From: Druceiella hillmani
Taxonomy: Eukaryota > Arthropoda > Insecta > Lepidoptera > Hepialidae
NCBI GenBank assembly: GCA_039881145.1
Contig: JAYKKI010000157.1
Span: forward strand, 12,501-76,500
Reading direction: 5' to 3'
Length of the DNA: 64,000 nucleotides
Shown: positions 48,130-59,817 of the stretch, in pieces
Layout: each line of letters starts with the position of its first letter
Numbering within the stretch: position 1 is the stretch's first letter
Position numbers and translations under genes: made by a program
The notes under the pieces: generated by a model
What the model saw: only the letters and a program-made list of their open reading frames with translations
Told to the model about the DNA's origin: nothing
Databases searched by the model: none

Positions 48130-48340
48130 ATTAAATGAAACTACGTGATGTAGTATTATTTCTACTTTCTTTAACTTCTTTACCACGACCTAGGTTTCGT
48201 TGTATTACAACATATTCAGATGGGTTATTAGCAAAGATTCGGCGAAGATGTTGTAATACAACGAAACCTAGGTCTCGGTAAAGAACTTAAAGAAAGTAGA
48301 AATAGTACTACATGACGTAGTTTCATTTAATTGTGAATAA
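48130..48340. mobile_element. short copy of the foldback/MITE family
   Basis: CACAATTAAATGAAACTACG and the CCACGACCTAGG core occur at 48130-48220. The inverted complement follows directly at 48245-48340, ending TTTCATTTAATTGTG. This roughly 210-bp copy is almost all inverted repeat. It lies about 250 bp upstream of the gustatory receptor start. Confidence 0.8.
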
Positions 48341-48585
48341 TTTCTTCATTTATAAAATGTAGTTTATGATCGAACTAATGTGGCACTAAACAAAATTACA
48401 TCAGCGCTAACAGAGTGAATAAGAGGCGACGCTATTTGTTAATTAAAGAAATTAATTATGATAAACTCTATTATCGGTCCATCGTAATTATTTTGACTGA
48501 TAAGAACTAATGGTCAATTCAATTTCCTCACATATGTGTGTCATTTATTTCCAATACAGTCAGCTACAGATTAAAACTGTCAAAT

Positions 48586-49371
48586 ATGGCCGGGAAAGAA
48601 CATTGTTTAGAGAAATCGATCGCCCTTTTACTGACATTACAAGCCATATTCGGTATCAGTCGGGTTTGCCATCGGTCTAAAAGTCATCTGAGTACTTTAA
48701 ACACTGATTTTAGAAAAATCTACTCTGTTATCATTGCACTTACCGTTCTGATAGGAACGGTTACAAATATTTGTGTTTATGAAACTACGTATTTCGTTCA
48801 AATAAATATATTGGAATATATTTACCACATAAATGGTGCTATCGGTATAATATTTGTTTCATTAATCGACGTATTCTGGCATAATGAGCTATTTGAACAG
48901 TATGTAGTTGAATTTAATAAAATCTACAATAGCTACAATTCACATTTCCAGAAAAAGTTTCACGACAAAGTGAAACTATTAACTAAACTCGGATTGATTA
49001 TTATACTTGTCATTCTTTCATATTCCGTCGTTGCGTGTCGCGAACTCATTTTTCTGGCAAACGATCGTAAGTTTCTAATAATAACCGCTTACATCAGCGC
49101 TCTGTTATGTACCCTCGAGATGTTACTGATGTGTACCCTCAAATATGCTACAATCACGATGATAAAAGCTATAAACGAATGCTTCGAAAGCATAGTGACA
49201 TTTTTGTCAAACAAAACGTCGAAGTACAGCGAAAGTATTGAATTGCTGGTAAACAATGAGAACTGCGAATCTAAAGGAATCGTTGCTAATTTTGATATAC
49301 CTGCTTTACCAAATATATTAAACGGAATGTTGGATTTGTGTGTTAAATCGAATAAAATGTTTGAAGTACAG
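48586..49371 (+). CDS. gustatory receptor exon 1
   Basis: This 262-codon exon runs from ATG to GTACAG|gtctga (phase 0). It carries the N-terminal and the first four predicted membrane segments. A long cytoplasmic loop containing IPALPNILNGMLDLC precedes the next exon, as is usual in the family. Confidence 0.88.
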
Positions 49372-51917
49372 GTCTGAATACAGTTACAGTGATTCTTTTG
49401 TAAATTAGAGAAAAATACAATTTAATTCATCAAACAATAATAAAATTGTTGTATTTCAGATTTTACACCTGATTGCGTCCGCTTTCTTTTTGTCCATATA
49501 CGGCATAGAAATTGCTGTAATTCTATATAAGTATAACGTGAGTACAGTTTCTAATTCGGTTCCCTCACATATTTTGTCAATCATATATTGTGGTGTACAT
49601 TTTGAAAACTATTTTTAAATAGTCTTTAAGACAAGAGAAAACCACAGAATTGTCTGCCCGATTAAAAACAATAATGTCTAAAAAGTTTATTTCTTGCATG
49701 TAAACATCTTTGCTTCAAAATTCATTCAACTAACTGATTATCGTAATCGGTTTCATGTTAAGTTAAACATAAAAAATCGTTCTATTCAAAATATTCCAGA
49801 ATAAAAACATATTATACTTCATTTTTTGTTCAAAAAAGAGTGTTAGTAAACAAACCAATTTGATTGTTACAATATGGCTGGCGCAAATATATATTCAATC
49901 AGTAGTCAACTATCAAAATTTAGAAGAGAAACATGGACAACATTAACTGACAGTCGCCCAAAATTCTGAAGCACAAAACGTTTTAGAAAAATGTTACACA
50001 GTCCGACATGTACGAAGTTCAAATTTATGTATATTATTTTTTACACATCATTTGCTTTACAATGTTTTGAAGTGAACTACCTGCAGTAAAGCAGTTTCCA
50101 TTTGCCACCGATAATATTTAACTGTCTTGCAAGCGCGTGGCTGAAACGCGGCACAACAAATAAATGAGGCAGAAAATTTAAACTGCGTAACACATATATG
50201 TATACAATGTATTTGGTGTAAGAAAAGTGAAAAAAAAATTGTGAAATTTTACTTTTAAAAAATTGTTTGTATTATTTTGCAATGCAGAATACACACTTTG
50301 CACGTAGTTTTTTATGATAGTTTTTGTTGTCATTTTACTTTTGGTGATTATTTTCAATATTAGCTATATTTATTTAAAAAAAAAACAACATAAAAAAACT
50401 TCAATGTTCGGCATTACATTCGATTCGGAATTCTAATATACAACGTGAATGTGCATCCCAACAATCTTCAATAAAGTAATCATTGTTTGTACAGTGAAAC
50501 ACCAAATAAATCCAAGTTATATTACTTACATGAATACAAGAAAAAGGTTTACAATACCTGAACTGTCATTTTGCTTTGTTTACAAATATTCTCTTTTTTA
50601 CTACTAAAGATAACTAGTTTGTCATCTTTTCTCAAAATAGGGAAGTTAAAGTATGGTAGAACATTTTAACTATATATAATATTATATTTGTGGTGAAAAA
50701 TACTACTTAAACTTAAAAATACATGGAAAGGGCAACCGTATAAAATTTACCCCTAAAGAAACATTCGCCGCCATTGTTTTTACTTTCAACTAGTCTTTGA
50801 AGGGTAAATGTATTTAGAGGTACCCCCGATGTGATTTATTGCCCCTGGTGTTACAAATCACTAATATTGTAATTGCAAAAGTTTGTATGTTTGTTACCTA
50901 ATAACTCTGCAACCGACCCAATGCCGAAATCGGTGCGCATGCATTTTGTTTAAAGGAGCAATACGTAGATCACATTTTGTCTGCAACTCACGGAATATTT
51001 GTACTTCAAAAAGTATATTTCGATATTTATATTTTCATAAATAATTGATGATTTGATGATTCAAACTAACACATTAGTTACATTTAATCAAGGCATAGGG
51101 TTATTCCTGTAAGATGAACCTGAATATATTTTTTTCAATACTAAAACTTTAGTATTGCAATGTGCCATTGTATTGCGCAATGTGAACATATTAAGGATTT
51201 AATATTATTCATAGATAGATGTTGCGATCATTGGGTTACTGACCGATCACCAGCTTAAGCAATCATCCACGCAAATAGTACCTTGAGCAAAATATAGATA
51301 ATATATGTTTTCTAAACTATGTCATATCGGAACACCTCTAAATATAAAGTTAGCCCAAATCCAATATCATTTGATCTATTATTAATTGAGTCTAAAAGTG
51401 ACTTCTTTCAAATCATAATAATCTAAACAATATTGTTTTTCATTCCACCCTGTCAGTATATTCCGTAACGTAATTCATACGAATGTATACGTGCATACTT
51501 TCAGATGCAAGATTGGCCGTTGACTGCAAATTATGTAATGTGGACTTCAATTTACTTCTTCATATGCATGATCGGTTGTACGTTTAGCGAGAATCTTTGC
51601 CAGGAATTCCACCGTATGGAAATCAACATTTTAAAGCTAAGGTTAACATCGAATTTTGGTAAATATCTACTTAAATATAAAATAATACTTTAACTAAATA
51701 GTTTGATGGAAATTCGTGTAATTTATTCTATATTTATGTTTAAGGTACTGACTCGAAAAATAAAGCGAAATTGCTCCGGGAAATCTTACGGCGTAGTGAT
51801 AAGGGATATTTCTCGGTGTGTCGGCTCGTCTACTTAAGGAACGCCTTATTACCCAATTTAGCCAATCTAATAATTACTTATGTTATAGTTATTGTCCAAA
51901 TAACGGGATTATACTAA
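48586..51917 (+). CDS. insect gustatory receptor (7tm_7 family), complete four-exon gene
   Basis: This is a membrane chemoreceptor of the insect gustatory receptor family, whose members form ligand-gated cation channels in chemosensory neurons. Exons are 48586-49371, 49460-49537, 51505-51658 and 51745-51917. All junctions are GT-AG and in phase, giving 396 residues, a typical family length. The ATG at 48586 has good context (aaatATGG) and begins MAGKEHCLEKS. About seven hydrophobic segments are visible, for example IYSVIIALTVLIGTV, LGLIIILVILSYSVVA, FFLSIYGIEIAVILY and YVMWTSIYFFICMIG. The C-terminus NLIITYVIVIVQ matches the family signature TYhhhhhQ(F/L). The ligand cannot be inferred. The open frame continues upstream of the ATG to at least 48538, next to a good acceptor at 48562, so a short 5' exon is possible. 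Confidence 0.9.
49460..49537 (+). CDS. gustatory receptor exon 2
   Basis: This is a 26-codon exon, acceptor gtatttcag and donor TATAAC|gtgagt, phase 0 at both ends. It encodes ILHLIASAFFLSIYGIEIAV, a membrane segment. Confidence 0.87.
49538..51504. other. gustatory receptor intron 2 (1,967 bp)
   Basis: AT-rich with short A-runs. No nested gene or repeat is recognised. Confidence 0.7.
51505..51658 (+). CDS. gustatory receptor exon 3
   Basis: Acceptor cttttcag and donor TTTTG|gtaaat (phase 1). It encodes MQDWPLTANYVMWTSIYFFI and CMIGCTFSENLCQEFHRMEI, the sixth membrane segment and the start of the last intracellular loop. An earlier GT at 51652 would put the next exon out of frame, so it is rejected. 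Confidence 0.85.
51745..51917 (+). CDS. gustatory receptor exon 4 with stop
   Basis: The acceptor is ttatgtttaag. The exon completes a glycine and encodes LLREILRRSDKGYFSVCRL, then LIITYVIVIVQITGLY and TAA at 51915-51917. The TYVIVIVQ motif in the last membrane helix is the most diagnostic feature of the family. Confidence 0.9.
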
Positions 51918-54481
51918 TTACTTTCTAAATATATCAGTACACTATAACTTAAAAAAAATAATAATACCATAGTAGCTATTGATTTAAAAGAAATTTCTTA
52001 AATTTTTAACTGGTAATATTGTATTTCTACTTTTACTTTTAATGTAGTTTATATTTACTTACCAAAGTTATTTAATGAATGTTAATATTACCATATTAAG
52101 TAAAAAACACATATTTCAGTTTTAGTTAGCAACCGCCTTAGTTAAATAAAATTTTTGAGCAGTTCTACATGTTTAAAATAAAAAAAAATAACCACAATAA
52201 TGAAAGCAACATACACATTTTGTAAATACAAATAGTGGATCTTTTATTGATCCATTATTGTAACGTGACATAAAATAAATATACTAAATGTGATAATGTA
52301 CTTAGCAACTTTCAAACCAATAATTCAAAATTTGTCCACTTGTAACTTGCGGTACTTATTCAATGAAAATGTTTCATTAAGTTCGATAAACCAAATTAAA
52401 AATTGTAATACTGCATTACAACTTTATATTAAAGCTTCACGTTTTAAAGAACTTTGTTTCGGTATTCATGAATGCTGATTCATTATTATGACGGGCACTG
52501 TAAAATTGCTAATATACTTTTGTTTTAAAGCGCATGTTTTGAAAATATGTTGAATTAATTAAATCTAAAACTCTTATTCATAATTATTAAGAAAATCCCT
52601 AGTTTTATTGATATTTATTCGATTATCACAAGAATTAATTATTTAAAAAGATTTTTCTATTAGAGTTTTAGATCCACTGTTAACTGCATTAGTTGAAACA
52701 ATTACAAAAAGATATAGATTTAAATGGCATTTTACAAGCTGAGTCTATTGATGTTGGCTGAAACACATATTTTAGTATTTAACCATCAGTCTCAACTAGT
52801 CCTGATAGTACTAGTCTATTTGTAAACTATGGGTTAGTTGTTATATTTAGAAAAAAATTAAATTCATATGGACCTGTTTTTAAAATCTTGAATATATTTG
52901 GAATTTTTGTAACATAATTTTTTATGTATTTTACGGACAAAAATAATTAATTAAAGGTTGTATCTGATTCATTATAACCAGGTTATTTTTGTAATTTTTT
53001 TAGACGTTCACCCCGTATTAGTGCTGCTGATTGGTAAAATTGAACAACAATTACCATTCAAATCCATGTTCGGTATATATTTAATCGATATTTGTCGATG
53101 TTTGTATCAGCACCACACTTGCCAATGTCCTCCAACATTGTACACAAACATTGCAAAAAGATAATCTTAGAAATGAATGATTCAGACAAATAACTATCAT
53201 GTATTTTTGAATGTAATTACTCAGAAAAGTTACTGTTATTGAAAGCCTAATTAATTTAATGTACTGTAATAACGAAAGCCCAGCTTAAATTCCGTTTCGT
53301 TTAATTTGTGACCTCATACTTCTATTAAACGTTACCTCGTCAATTTATGGCAACTCATTAGATACTCGTCGCACTGAAGACTTATCGTGTACGTTATAAT
53401 TCATTAAACATATATGCAGAATACCACTGAAACTGAACGTATCTCCTGAAACTAGTTCTCTGCACTGATCTCGTCAGGAGTCTGTATAAGAAACAAATTA
53501 AAAATGAGAATTTTCCACAAATTTGTATGATGTACGTATTGAAACAGTTTACACGTGGCAAATCTTAACTGACTTTCCCATACGTCGTTTGAAGTTGAAT
53601 TTCATATTTAATTACTTAATTGGTCTCGAACACAGAAGAGGTCAGTCATTATAATAATTGATGTACAATTTAATTGTATCAATGCAATAGATTATTGATA
53701 ATGATAATAATGGAAAACTGTTCACATTATATCGTATAGGAGAAAATATTTAAAAAATAATTTACATTCAAATATTGGGAAATATGAAATGTCAAATAAA
53801 TACGTGTAACTACATGTTTAGATTTAGTTTTTCCTTTCATAATTTTGTTTATTGACACATGATGAATTAAAATGCTAATGAGTTAGTTAAGACTAGACAC
53901 ATCACACATTGTGTTTAACATTTGCATTTCTTATTTATTTTACCGACAAGCAATATTCTCTGACATAATTTCTAACTTTGTGTCATTATGAATATAAAAT
54001 GGTAAAAATTAAGATATTCGTCTTTATTTGTATTAATCTGCGTCGTGTTTCTACTTTGCGAAAAAAATTAATTGTGAACAAAGTTAAATTAAAATCGAAA
54101 GGCCATACATTAAACACACAAAAAAACATCCACAGTAGATGGTGTGCAGACACACATATTAACATCAGTTACTAACGGCCACCACTGCAAGCATTCATGT
54201 ATCTGGAAATATTTTTTTAGTAAACAATTTCTTAGATTCAATATAACTTCATGTTCATTCTCGAAGTGTAAGAGCACTAGTTAAGACACAGATAAGAACA
54301 AATCTGTTACATTTCTCTCTGAGTAATACTAATTTGTGTAAAAAGTTATTATCATCATAAACAGATATTGCCTAGGCTAAACAAGTTTTAGCTAACGCAT
54401 ATATTTTAAATTAGTTTGGCCTAGGCAAGACTATTTCAGTAAGAAATTTAGTTTGATCTTTGATATGTACGTATGTATGTG

Positions 54482-54484
<3 letters not shown>
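51918..54484. other. downstream of the gustatory receptor, no gene seen
   Basis: Short open frames at 52.3, 53.0 and 54.0 kb lack family features and splice partners. Confidence 0.55.
52145..52150 (+). terminator. candidate polyadenylation signal of the gustatory receptor
   Basis: An AATAAA hexamer lies about 230 bases past the stop codon in AT-rich sequence. It is only one of several possible signals. Confidence 0.25.

Positions 54485-54528
<44 letters not shown>
54485..54528. repeat. (TA)n microsatellite
   Basis: About 21 dinucleotides flanked by gtatgtatgtgtatg. Confidence 0.95.
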
Positions 54529-54532
<4 letters not shown>

Positions 54533-54971
54533 GCCTACATATATAGTTAAGGTACTGTGCACCACTTCAATCCTTAATAGCGCATCATGGATAGATTGCA
54601 ATACAAATATATTTTCTAAAATCATACCACTTTTTTCTAAAATTTAAAATTTTTTTATAAGTTCTTAACATTAAAATCCATCAACCTGTATCTTTTATTT
54701 CCACGAATGTAAGAAATGTGGCAATACTGTAAAATTACCCTTCTCATCGATGTGACGGTGAAACTTTTCCAATTATCCCTTTCCTTTCTTTTATAATTAT
54801 TCTAAAAAGAAATTTATAGAAAAGAAAAGATAAAAGGATAACATAACAAGTGGTCAATTTCAAATTCAAAGTTGTTTACAATTCGCAAATATACGTCCAT
54901 AATTCGCCAAAATATTTTAAAAATCAATAAAAGATTATAAAATGCACTATTATCGATTTTTAAAATATTGA

Positions 54972-54983
54972 ATCATCATCATT

Positions 54984-55027
<44 letters not shown>

Positions 55028-55028
55028 A
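54972..55028. repeat. (CAT)n microsatellite
   Basis: About 19 CAT/ATC trinucleotides with one CATTAT interruption. Confidence 0.95.
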
Positions 55029-55239
55029 TATATTAATAGGCTAAGGTTAAGATGTTACTCTCCCTTTTTAGAAAAAACCTCACAACTAATCCACATAAAT
55101 TATATATCATTTTATAGATAATTGCTTGCTCTACCGGGATCCACAACTAAAAAATTTATTTTGCTATTGTTTTTGCAAATTAATTAATTATTAAAATTAT
55201 ATACACAAAACAGCAATGCTGCCATCTAACGGCTCAACG

Positions 55240-55433
55240 TCAATATGATTGACGGTCTGTAAAATTTTTGTTTAATTTCAAATCCACTCACGTATAAATA
55301 AAGCGGCGCTTTAGCTCAATGCTTTTGATACTTGCGCCTCTATATGTCAATTTTAGTAAAATATTTGTTTGATCTGTCATCTGAGCTTCATAATGCAATA
55401 AATAATGCGAAGACTTCGCACGGGTCACGCTAG
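55240..55433 (+). mobile_element. Helitron-like 3' end
   Basis: The segment ends with a 6-bp-stem hairpin GCGAAGACTTCGC, then ACGGGTCACG and CTAG followed by T, the pattern of a Helitron 3' terminus. The 5' start is not located, and the 55240 boundary is a guess. Confidence 0.45.
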
Positions 55434-56299
55434 TAACTATTAATTTGATAATCTTTGGTTTATCAATTAGATGTATTATTTGTTTCTTAGTAATAATATT
55501 ACTCTAATTTTAATTGCGATTGCAAAATAAATATGCATGGTTTATTATTTAATATGGCAACACTCACAAAGGTCTCTTTGAATATCAATGTTAAACAAGA
55601 CATTACTTTCCGTTACATGGAAAATTATTTTTCTAGCTCGTGTTTTACTGTGTTTTTGTTATCTTTTTGCGGACTGACTTGCTGATATACATAAATATGT
55701 ATATTTGTCTAGCTACCCGTATTGTCGACCTTTGATAACACAATATTATTTACGCTATCATTGTCAAAATATATACCATACCATTAATTTAATAATAATA
55801 CCATTAATTTTTGGTTCAATTTTTGGTCCAATATTCAAGTGCCAGTTCCAATATAACAGCTAGAAGCTTTGAGTGTGAGCTCTAATATTCTGTTTTAATG
55901 GGCAGAGTTTTGAGGGCCTGATGATGATCACGATAATAACAGCTGGATCTTGTTAAGTTTAGATGTCAAGTTATGCAAATGTTAAGTTTAGATTAACCGT
56001 TTTCACATTTGCAAACTCGAGGATCTGATGATGACAGAAATAATATTATTAGAACTTAGCCACAATTTCAACCAAAAATTTCAAGTTTGAGTTGAAATTA
56101 GTATTACATAGTGCAGTTCTTATATGCGTGCATTTTTTTAATTCATCATTTGTAAAATTGCTGAATGTCATTCTTTTTTTATCACGAATCAAAGAATATG
56201 GAGATGAACGCCACAACATTGAATATACGTTTTTTTAAATAAAAATTTCATTTGAAAATATTGAAACAGCTTATTATGGTAAAATACGTTAAAATAGCA

Positions 56300-56303
<4 letters not shown>

Positions 56304-56330
<27 letters not shown>
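56304..56330. repeat. (TA)n microsatellite
   Basis: About 13 dinucleotides immediately downstream of the Copia RT fragment. Confidence 0.9.
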
Positions 56331-56354
56331 GGTGTGTGTATATTATATTATATA

Positions 56355-56780
56355 TTATTGGCCTCTTTCTGTTTGAAAACCAACAAAATCATTGGCTTCA
56401 TATGCTCTTATTTCAAAATGTTTTTCTAAATCACATATTATTTTATTTAATATGTTTAGTTTGCTAGAAATTTTCAATCCACCATCTATATACAAGGCCA
56501 GATATACTTTAATTCTATTCAAGTGACCAACATACTCGTATACACGTCTATCGGAGTAACTATTTGAAAAACCAAAACTCTTTACTATTGAATCAATTTT
56601 GTTATTCCGGCACCTGAGTACTCGTTTTAAACCATACAAAGACCGATTGAGTTTACATTCAAAGTCATTGAAAACAGCTAAACCATAAGGTAGAGTCATG
56701 TAAATGCTTTCTGTTTTACCTCCGTAAAGAAAAGTTATCTTCACGTCAAACTGTACAATTTTTAATCTATATGGACACAT
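56355..56780 (-). pseudogene. Copia (Ty1/copia) reverse transcriptase fragment
   Basis: The minus-strand frame matches the RVT_2 pattern: IVQFDVKITFLYG, then ESIYMTLPYGL, LNRSLYGLKRVLRC and VYLALYIDGG. The catalytic YVDD motif reads YIDG, so one metal-binding aspartate is lost. It is followed by LNKIICDLEKHFEIR and a GFQTERGQ end. No RNase H region or LTR is seen downstream. It belongs with the gag and protease fragments at 58.0-60.2 kb. Confidence 0.85.
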
Positions 56781-57014
56781 TTCTGAAAGCTATACCCTGA
56801 CTAATGATACATGACAGTTGGTGAAAGTGACTCCCTGCTAACTTAACACATCTCTGAATATCCCACAGCACAGAGTGTTACTTTGTAGAGAGGGCCTAGT
56901 AACTCATTTCCAACACAAAAACTCCACTTACAGCTAATTGTTTTCATTCATTGTGGCTTCTTTACTGACTTCTTTGTATAATTTATGTTATATGCTTTCA
57001 ATTCATAAACTTTT

Positions 57015-58040
57015 CACACTTATCATTATATTGTAAAGTTTCTTGATAAGTCTTTTGTGTGTCATAAAATTGCAAATTTCTCCCTTGACAAAGGTAAATA
57101 TTAGATTCACTGAGAAAATATTACTTGCAAATCTGGCACATATTACATATTAGTAACTTTCACACTTATCATTATATTGTAAAGTTTCTTGATAAGTCTT
57201 TTGTGTGTCATCAAATTGCAAATTTCTCCCTTGACAAAGGTAAACATTAGATTCACTGAGAAAATATTACTTGCAAATCTGGCACATATTACATATTAGT
57301 AACTTTTCACACTTATCATTATATTGTAAAGTTTCTTGATAAGTCTTTTGTGTGTCATCAAATTGCAGATTTCTCCCTTGACAAAGGTAAATATTAGATT
57401 CACTGAGAAAATATTACTTGCAAATCTGACACATATTACATATTAGTAACTTTTCACACTTATCATTATATTGTAAAGTTTCTTGATAAGTCTTTTGTGT
57501 GTCATCAAATTGCAAATTTCTCCCTTGACAAAGGTAAACATTAGATTCACTGAGAAAATATTACTTGCAAATCTGGCACATATTACATATTAGTAACTTT
57601 TCACACTTATCATTATATTGTAAAGTTTCTAGATAAGTCTTTTGTGTGTCATCAAATTGCAGATTTCTCCCTTGACAAAGGTAAATATTAGATTCACTGA
57701 GAAAATATTACTTGCAAATCTGGCACATATTACATATTAGTAACTTTTCACACTTATCATTATATTGTAAAGTTTCTTGATAAGTCTTTTGTGTGTCATC
57801 AAATTGCAGATTTCTCCCTTGACAAAGGTAAATATTAGATTCACTGAGAAAATATTACTTGCAAATCTGGCATATATTACATATTAGTAACTTTTCACAC
57901 TTATCATTATATTGTAAAGTTTCTTGATAAGTCTTTTGTGTGTCATCAAATTGCAAATTTCTCCCTTGACAAAGGTAAATATTAGATTCACTGAGAAAAT
58001 ATTACTTGCAAATCTGGCACATATTACATATTAGTAACTC
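57015..58040. repeat. 147-bp satellite-like array, seven copies
   Basis: Units start cacacttatcattatattgt at 57015, 57161, 57308, 57455, 57602, 57749 and 57896. The spacing is 147 bases, with one step of 146. Copies differ by only a few bases (gcaaat/gcagat, taaata/taaaca). The array begins exactly where Copia protease sequence stops and fills the integrase position. Confidence 0.96.
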
Positions 58041-58355
58041 AAATTGCTTGTGCTTTCCCACTTTTTTCATTTACATTCAGGTTTATTTTACCACGGCTTT
58101 TGACGATAAGTATTTTATCATTTGCTATGCGAATGCTTGAAATCGGACGCCTTTATTTAGTATATAACCTGTCCTCCTTCATGATCATGTGTATGGATGC
58201 ACCTGAATCGATAAACCAACTATTAATGTCATTATTTACCGCTGCTGAAAATGCTGCAACAAAACCGAATTGTTTGGCTGAATCTTTTCTCGGGTCCTTC
58301 TTTTTCGTTTTGCATTGCATACTGACGTGACCAGACTTATTACATTTAAAATAAC
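58041..58355 (-). pseudogene. Copia gag zinc knuckle and aspartic protease fragment
   Basis: The minus strand reads a zinc knuckle (YFKCNKSGHVSMQC) in which the first cysteine is tyrosine. It is followed by the protease active site WFIDSGASIHM. A TAA at 58155-58153 interrupts the frame, after which protease-like sequence (ISSIRIANDKILIVK) continues to 58041. There it meets the 147-bp tandem array. Upstream, gag is cut by the foldback element at 58366. Confidence 0.85.
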
Positions 58356-58365
58356 GTGGACCTTT

Positions 58366-59663
58366 TAAATATTGAATATATTTGGCGTTAATTTTGTAGA
58401 AATTCATTATTCACAATTAAATGAAACTACGTGATGTAGTACTATTTCTACTTTCTTTAATTTCTTTACCACGACCTAGGTTTCGTTGTATTACAACATC
58501 TTCAGGTGGGATATTAGCAAAGATTAACTCTTAGGAACAACCAACAGCATTTATATGTTTCAAACACAATAGCGGAAGACTGCTTTGTGCGGATTTTTCC
58601 ATTGTTTATGTTAGTGAGTTTATTGCAGGGGCGCAGACTAGGTTTTATTATATTACAGAGAGTTATACAATATACCAGTATTCTAGTTGGGGTAATAAAT
58701 ACATTTGTTGTTATTATGTGAAGTTATACAATGCAAACTTTAGGGTGTATGTAATAAAATTAAATGGAAGTTATTGTCGGTAATATATTGCAAAGGCAAG
58801 GGTATTTGAAAGTAAGGCCAAGGTAATTTACTAATTCTACATATCTTATTATCGGTAATATATTTATACAAAAGCAAGGGTATTTGAAAGTAAGGCCAAG
58901 GTAATACACTAATTCTACATATCTCCGGTTTTGTGTATTCATATATTTATTTATTTATTTCTTTTAATTTTTTTTTGTTTTTATTATATATACTTATATT
59001 TATATGTGTATTAGTGCTGAAACAATTTCCAGGGTACTGTAGTATCAATGTTGTATATTTATATTATATCTAGAAGATATTAAGAATGGGTGATGATATT
59101 ATATTTAGTTGTTCATTTAATATATTGACCTTGATATCTTTTTTATGTCTGTTTATTTCTAATGTTTCTAGGATATTAAGTTTACTTTCAAATACCCTTG
59201 CTTTTGTATAAATATATTACCGATAATAAGATATGTAGAATTAGTATATTACCTTGGCCTTACTTTCAAATACCCTTGCCTTTGTACAAATATATTACCG
59301 ACAATAACTTCCATTTAATTTTATTACATACACCCTAAAGTTTGCATTGTATAACTTCACATAATAACAACAAATGTATTTATTACCCCAACTAGAATAC
59401 TGGTATATTGTATAACTCTCTGTAATATAATAAAACCTACTCTGCGCCCCTGCAATAAACTCACTAACATAAGCAATGGTAAAATCCGCACAAAGTAGTC
59501 TTCCGCTATTGTGTTTGAAACATATAAATGATGTTGGTTGTTCCTAAGAGTTAATCTTTGGTAATAGCCCACCTGAAGATGTTGTAATACAACGAAACCT
59601 AGGTCGTGGTAAAGAAATTAAAGAAAGTAGAAATAATACTACATCACGTAGTTTCATTTAATT
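58366..59663 (-). mobile_element. 1.3-kb foldback/MITE-like element inserted in Copia gag
   Basis: The two halves are long inverted repeats: about 58408-58930 pairs with about 59165-59661, and the loop is unpaired. The ends carry AATTAAATGAAACTACGTG and its complement. Flanking copies of GTGGACCTTT at 58356-58365 and 59664-59673 look like a target-site duplication of 8-10 bp. The Copia gag frame resumes across it. There is no transposase, so it is non-autonomous. Confidence 0.85.
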
Positions 59664-59701
59664 GTGGACCTTTCATTAACTTTTGCATATTTTCATGTTG
59701 T

Positions 59702-59817
59702 TAAAATACTCCAAGTCAGTGCTGTTGTATGCAAGTAATCATATTTACCGCAACATATTTACATGTTGCGGTAAATATTATTATTTGCGTACAACATCAC
59801 TGACTCGGAGTATTTTA
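59702..59817. repeat. inverted duplication at the end of Copia gag
   Basis: Arms 59702-59756 and 59763-59817 are 55 bp each, about 50 of 55 matching, around a 6-base loop. The right arm is gag coding sequence, and the left arm is its reversed copy. Confidence 0.85.

Noticed and set aside
54431..54647. Overlapping frames on both strands with long IYIYIY runs
   Set aside because: They are translations of a (TA)n microsatellite.
55300..55345. tRNA-like string ggcgctttagctcaatgctt
   Set aside because: It resembles a D-arm, but no anticodon stem, T-arm or acceptor pairing follows. It fits the Helitron-like repeat better.
57015..58040. CRISPR-like direct repeats
   Set aside because: Units are contiguous 147-bp copies without unique spacers, in an insect genome, so they are tandem satellite DNA. 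The same reasoning applies to the other arrays.
58760..59572. Open frames inside the foldback element (58.76-58.94 and 59.36-59.57 kb, minus)
   Set aside because: They are mirror images produced by the inverted-repeat arms and contain no transposase motif.
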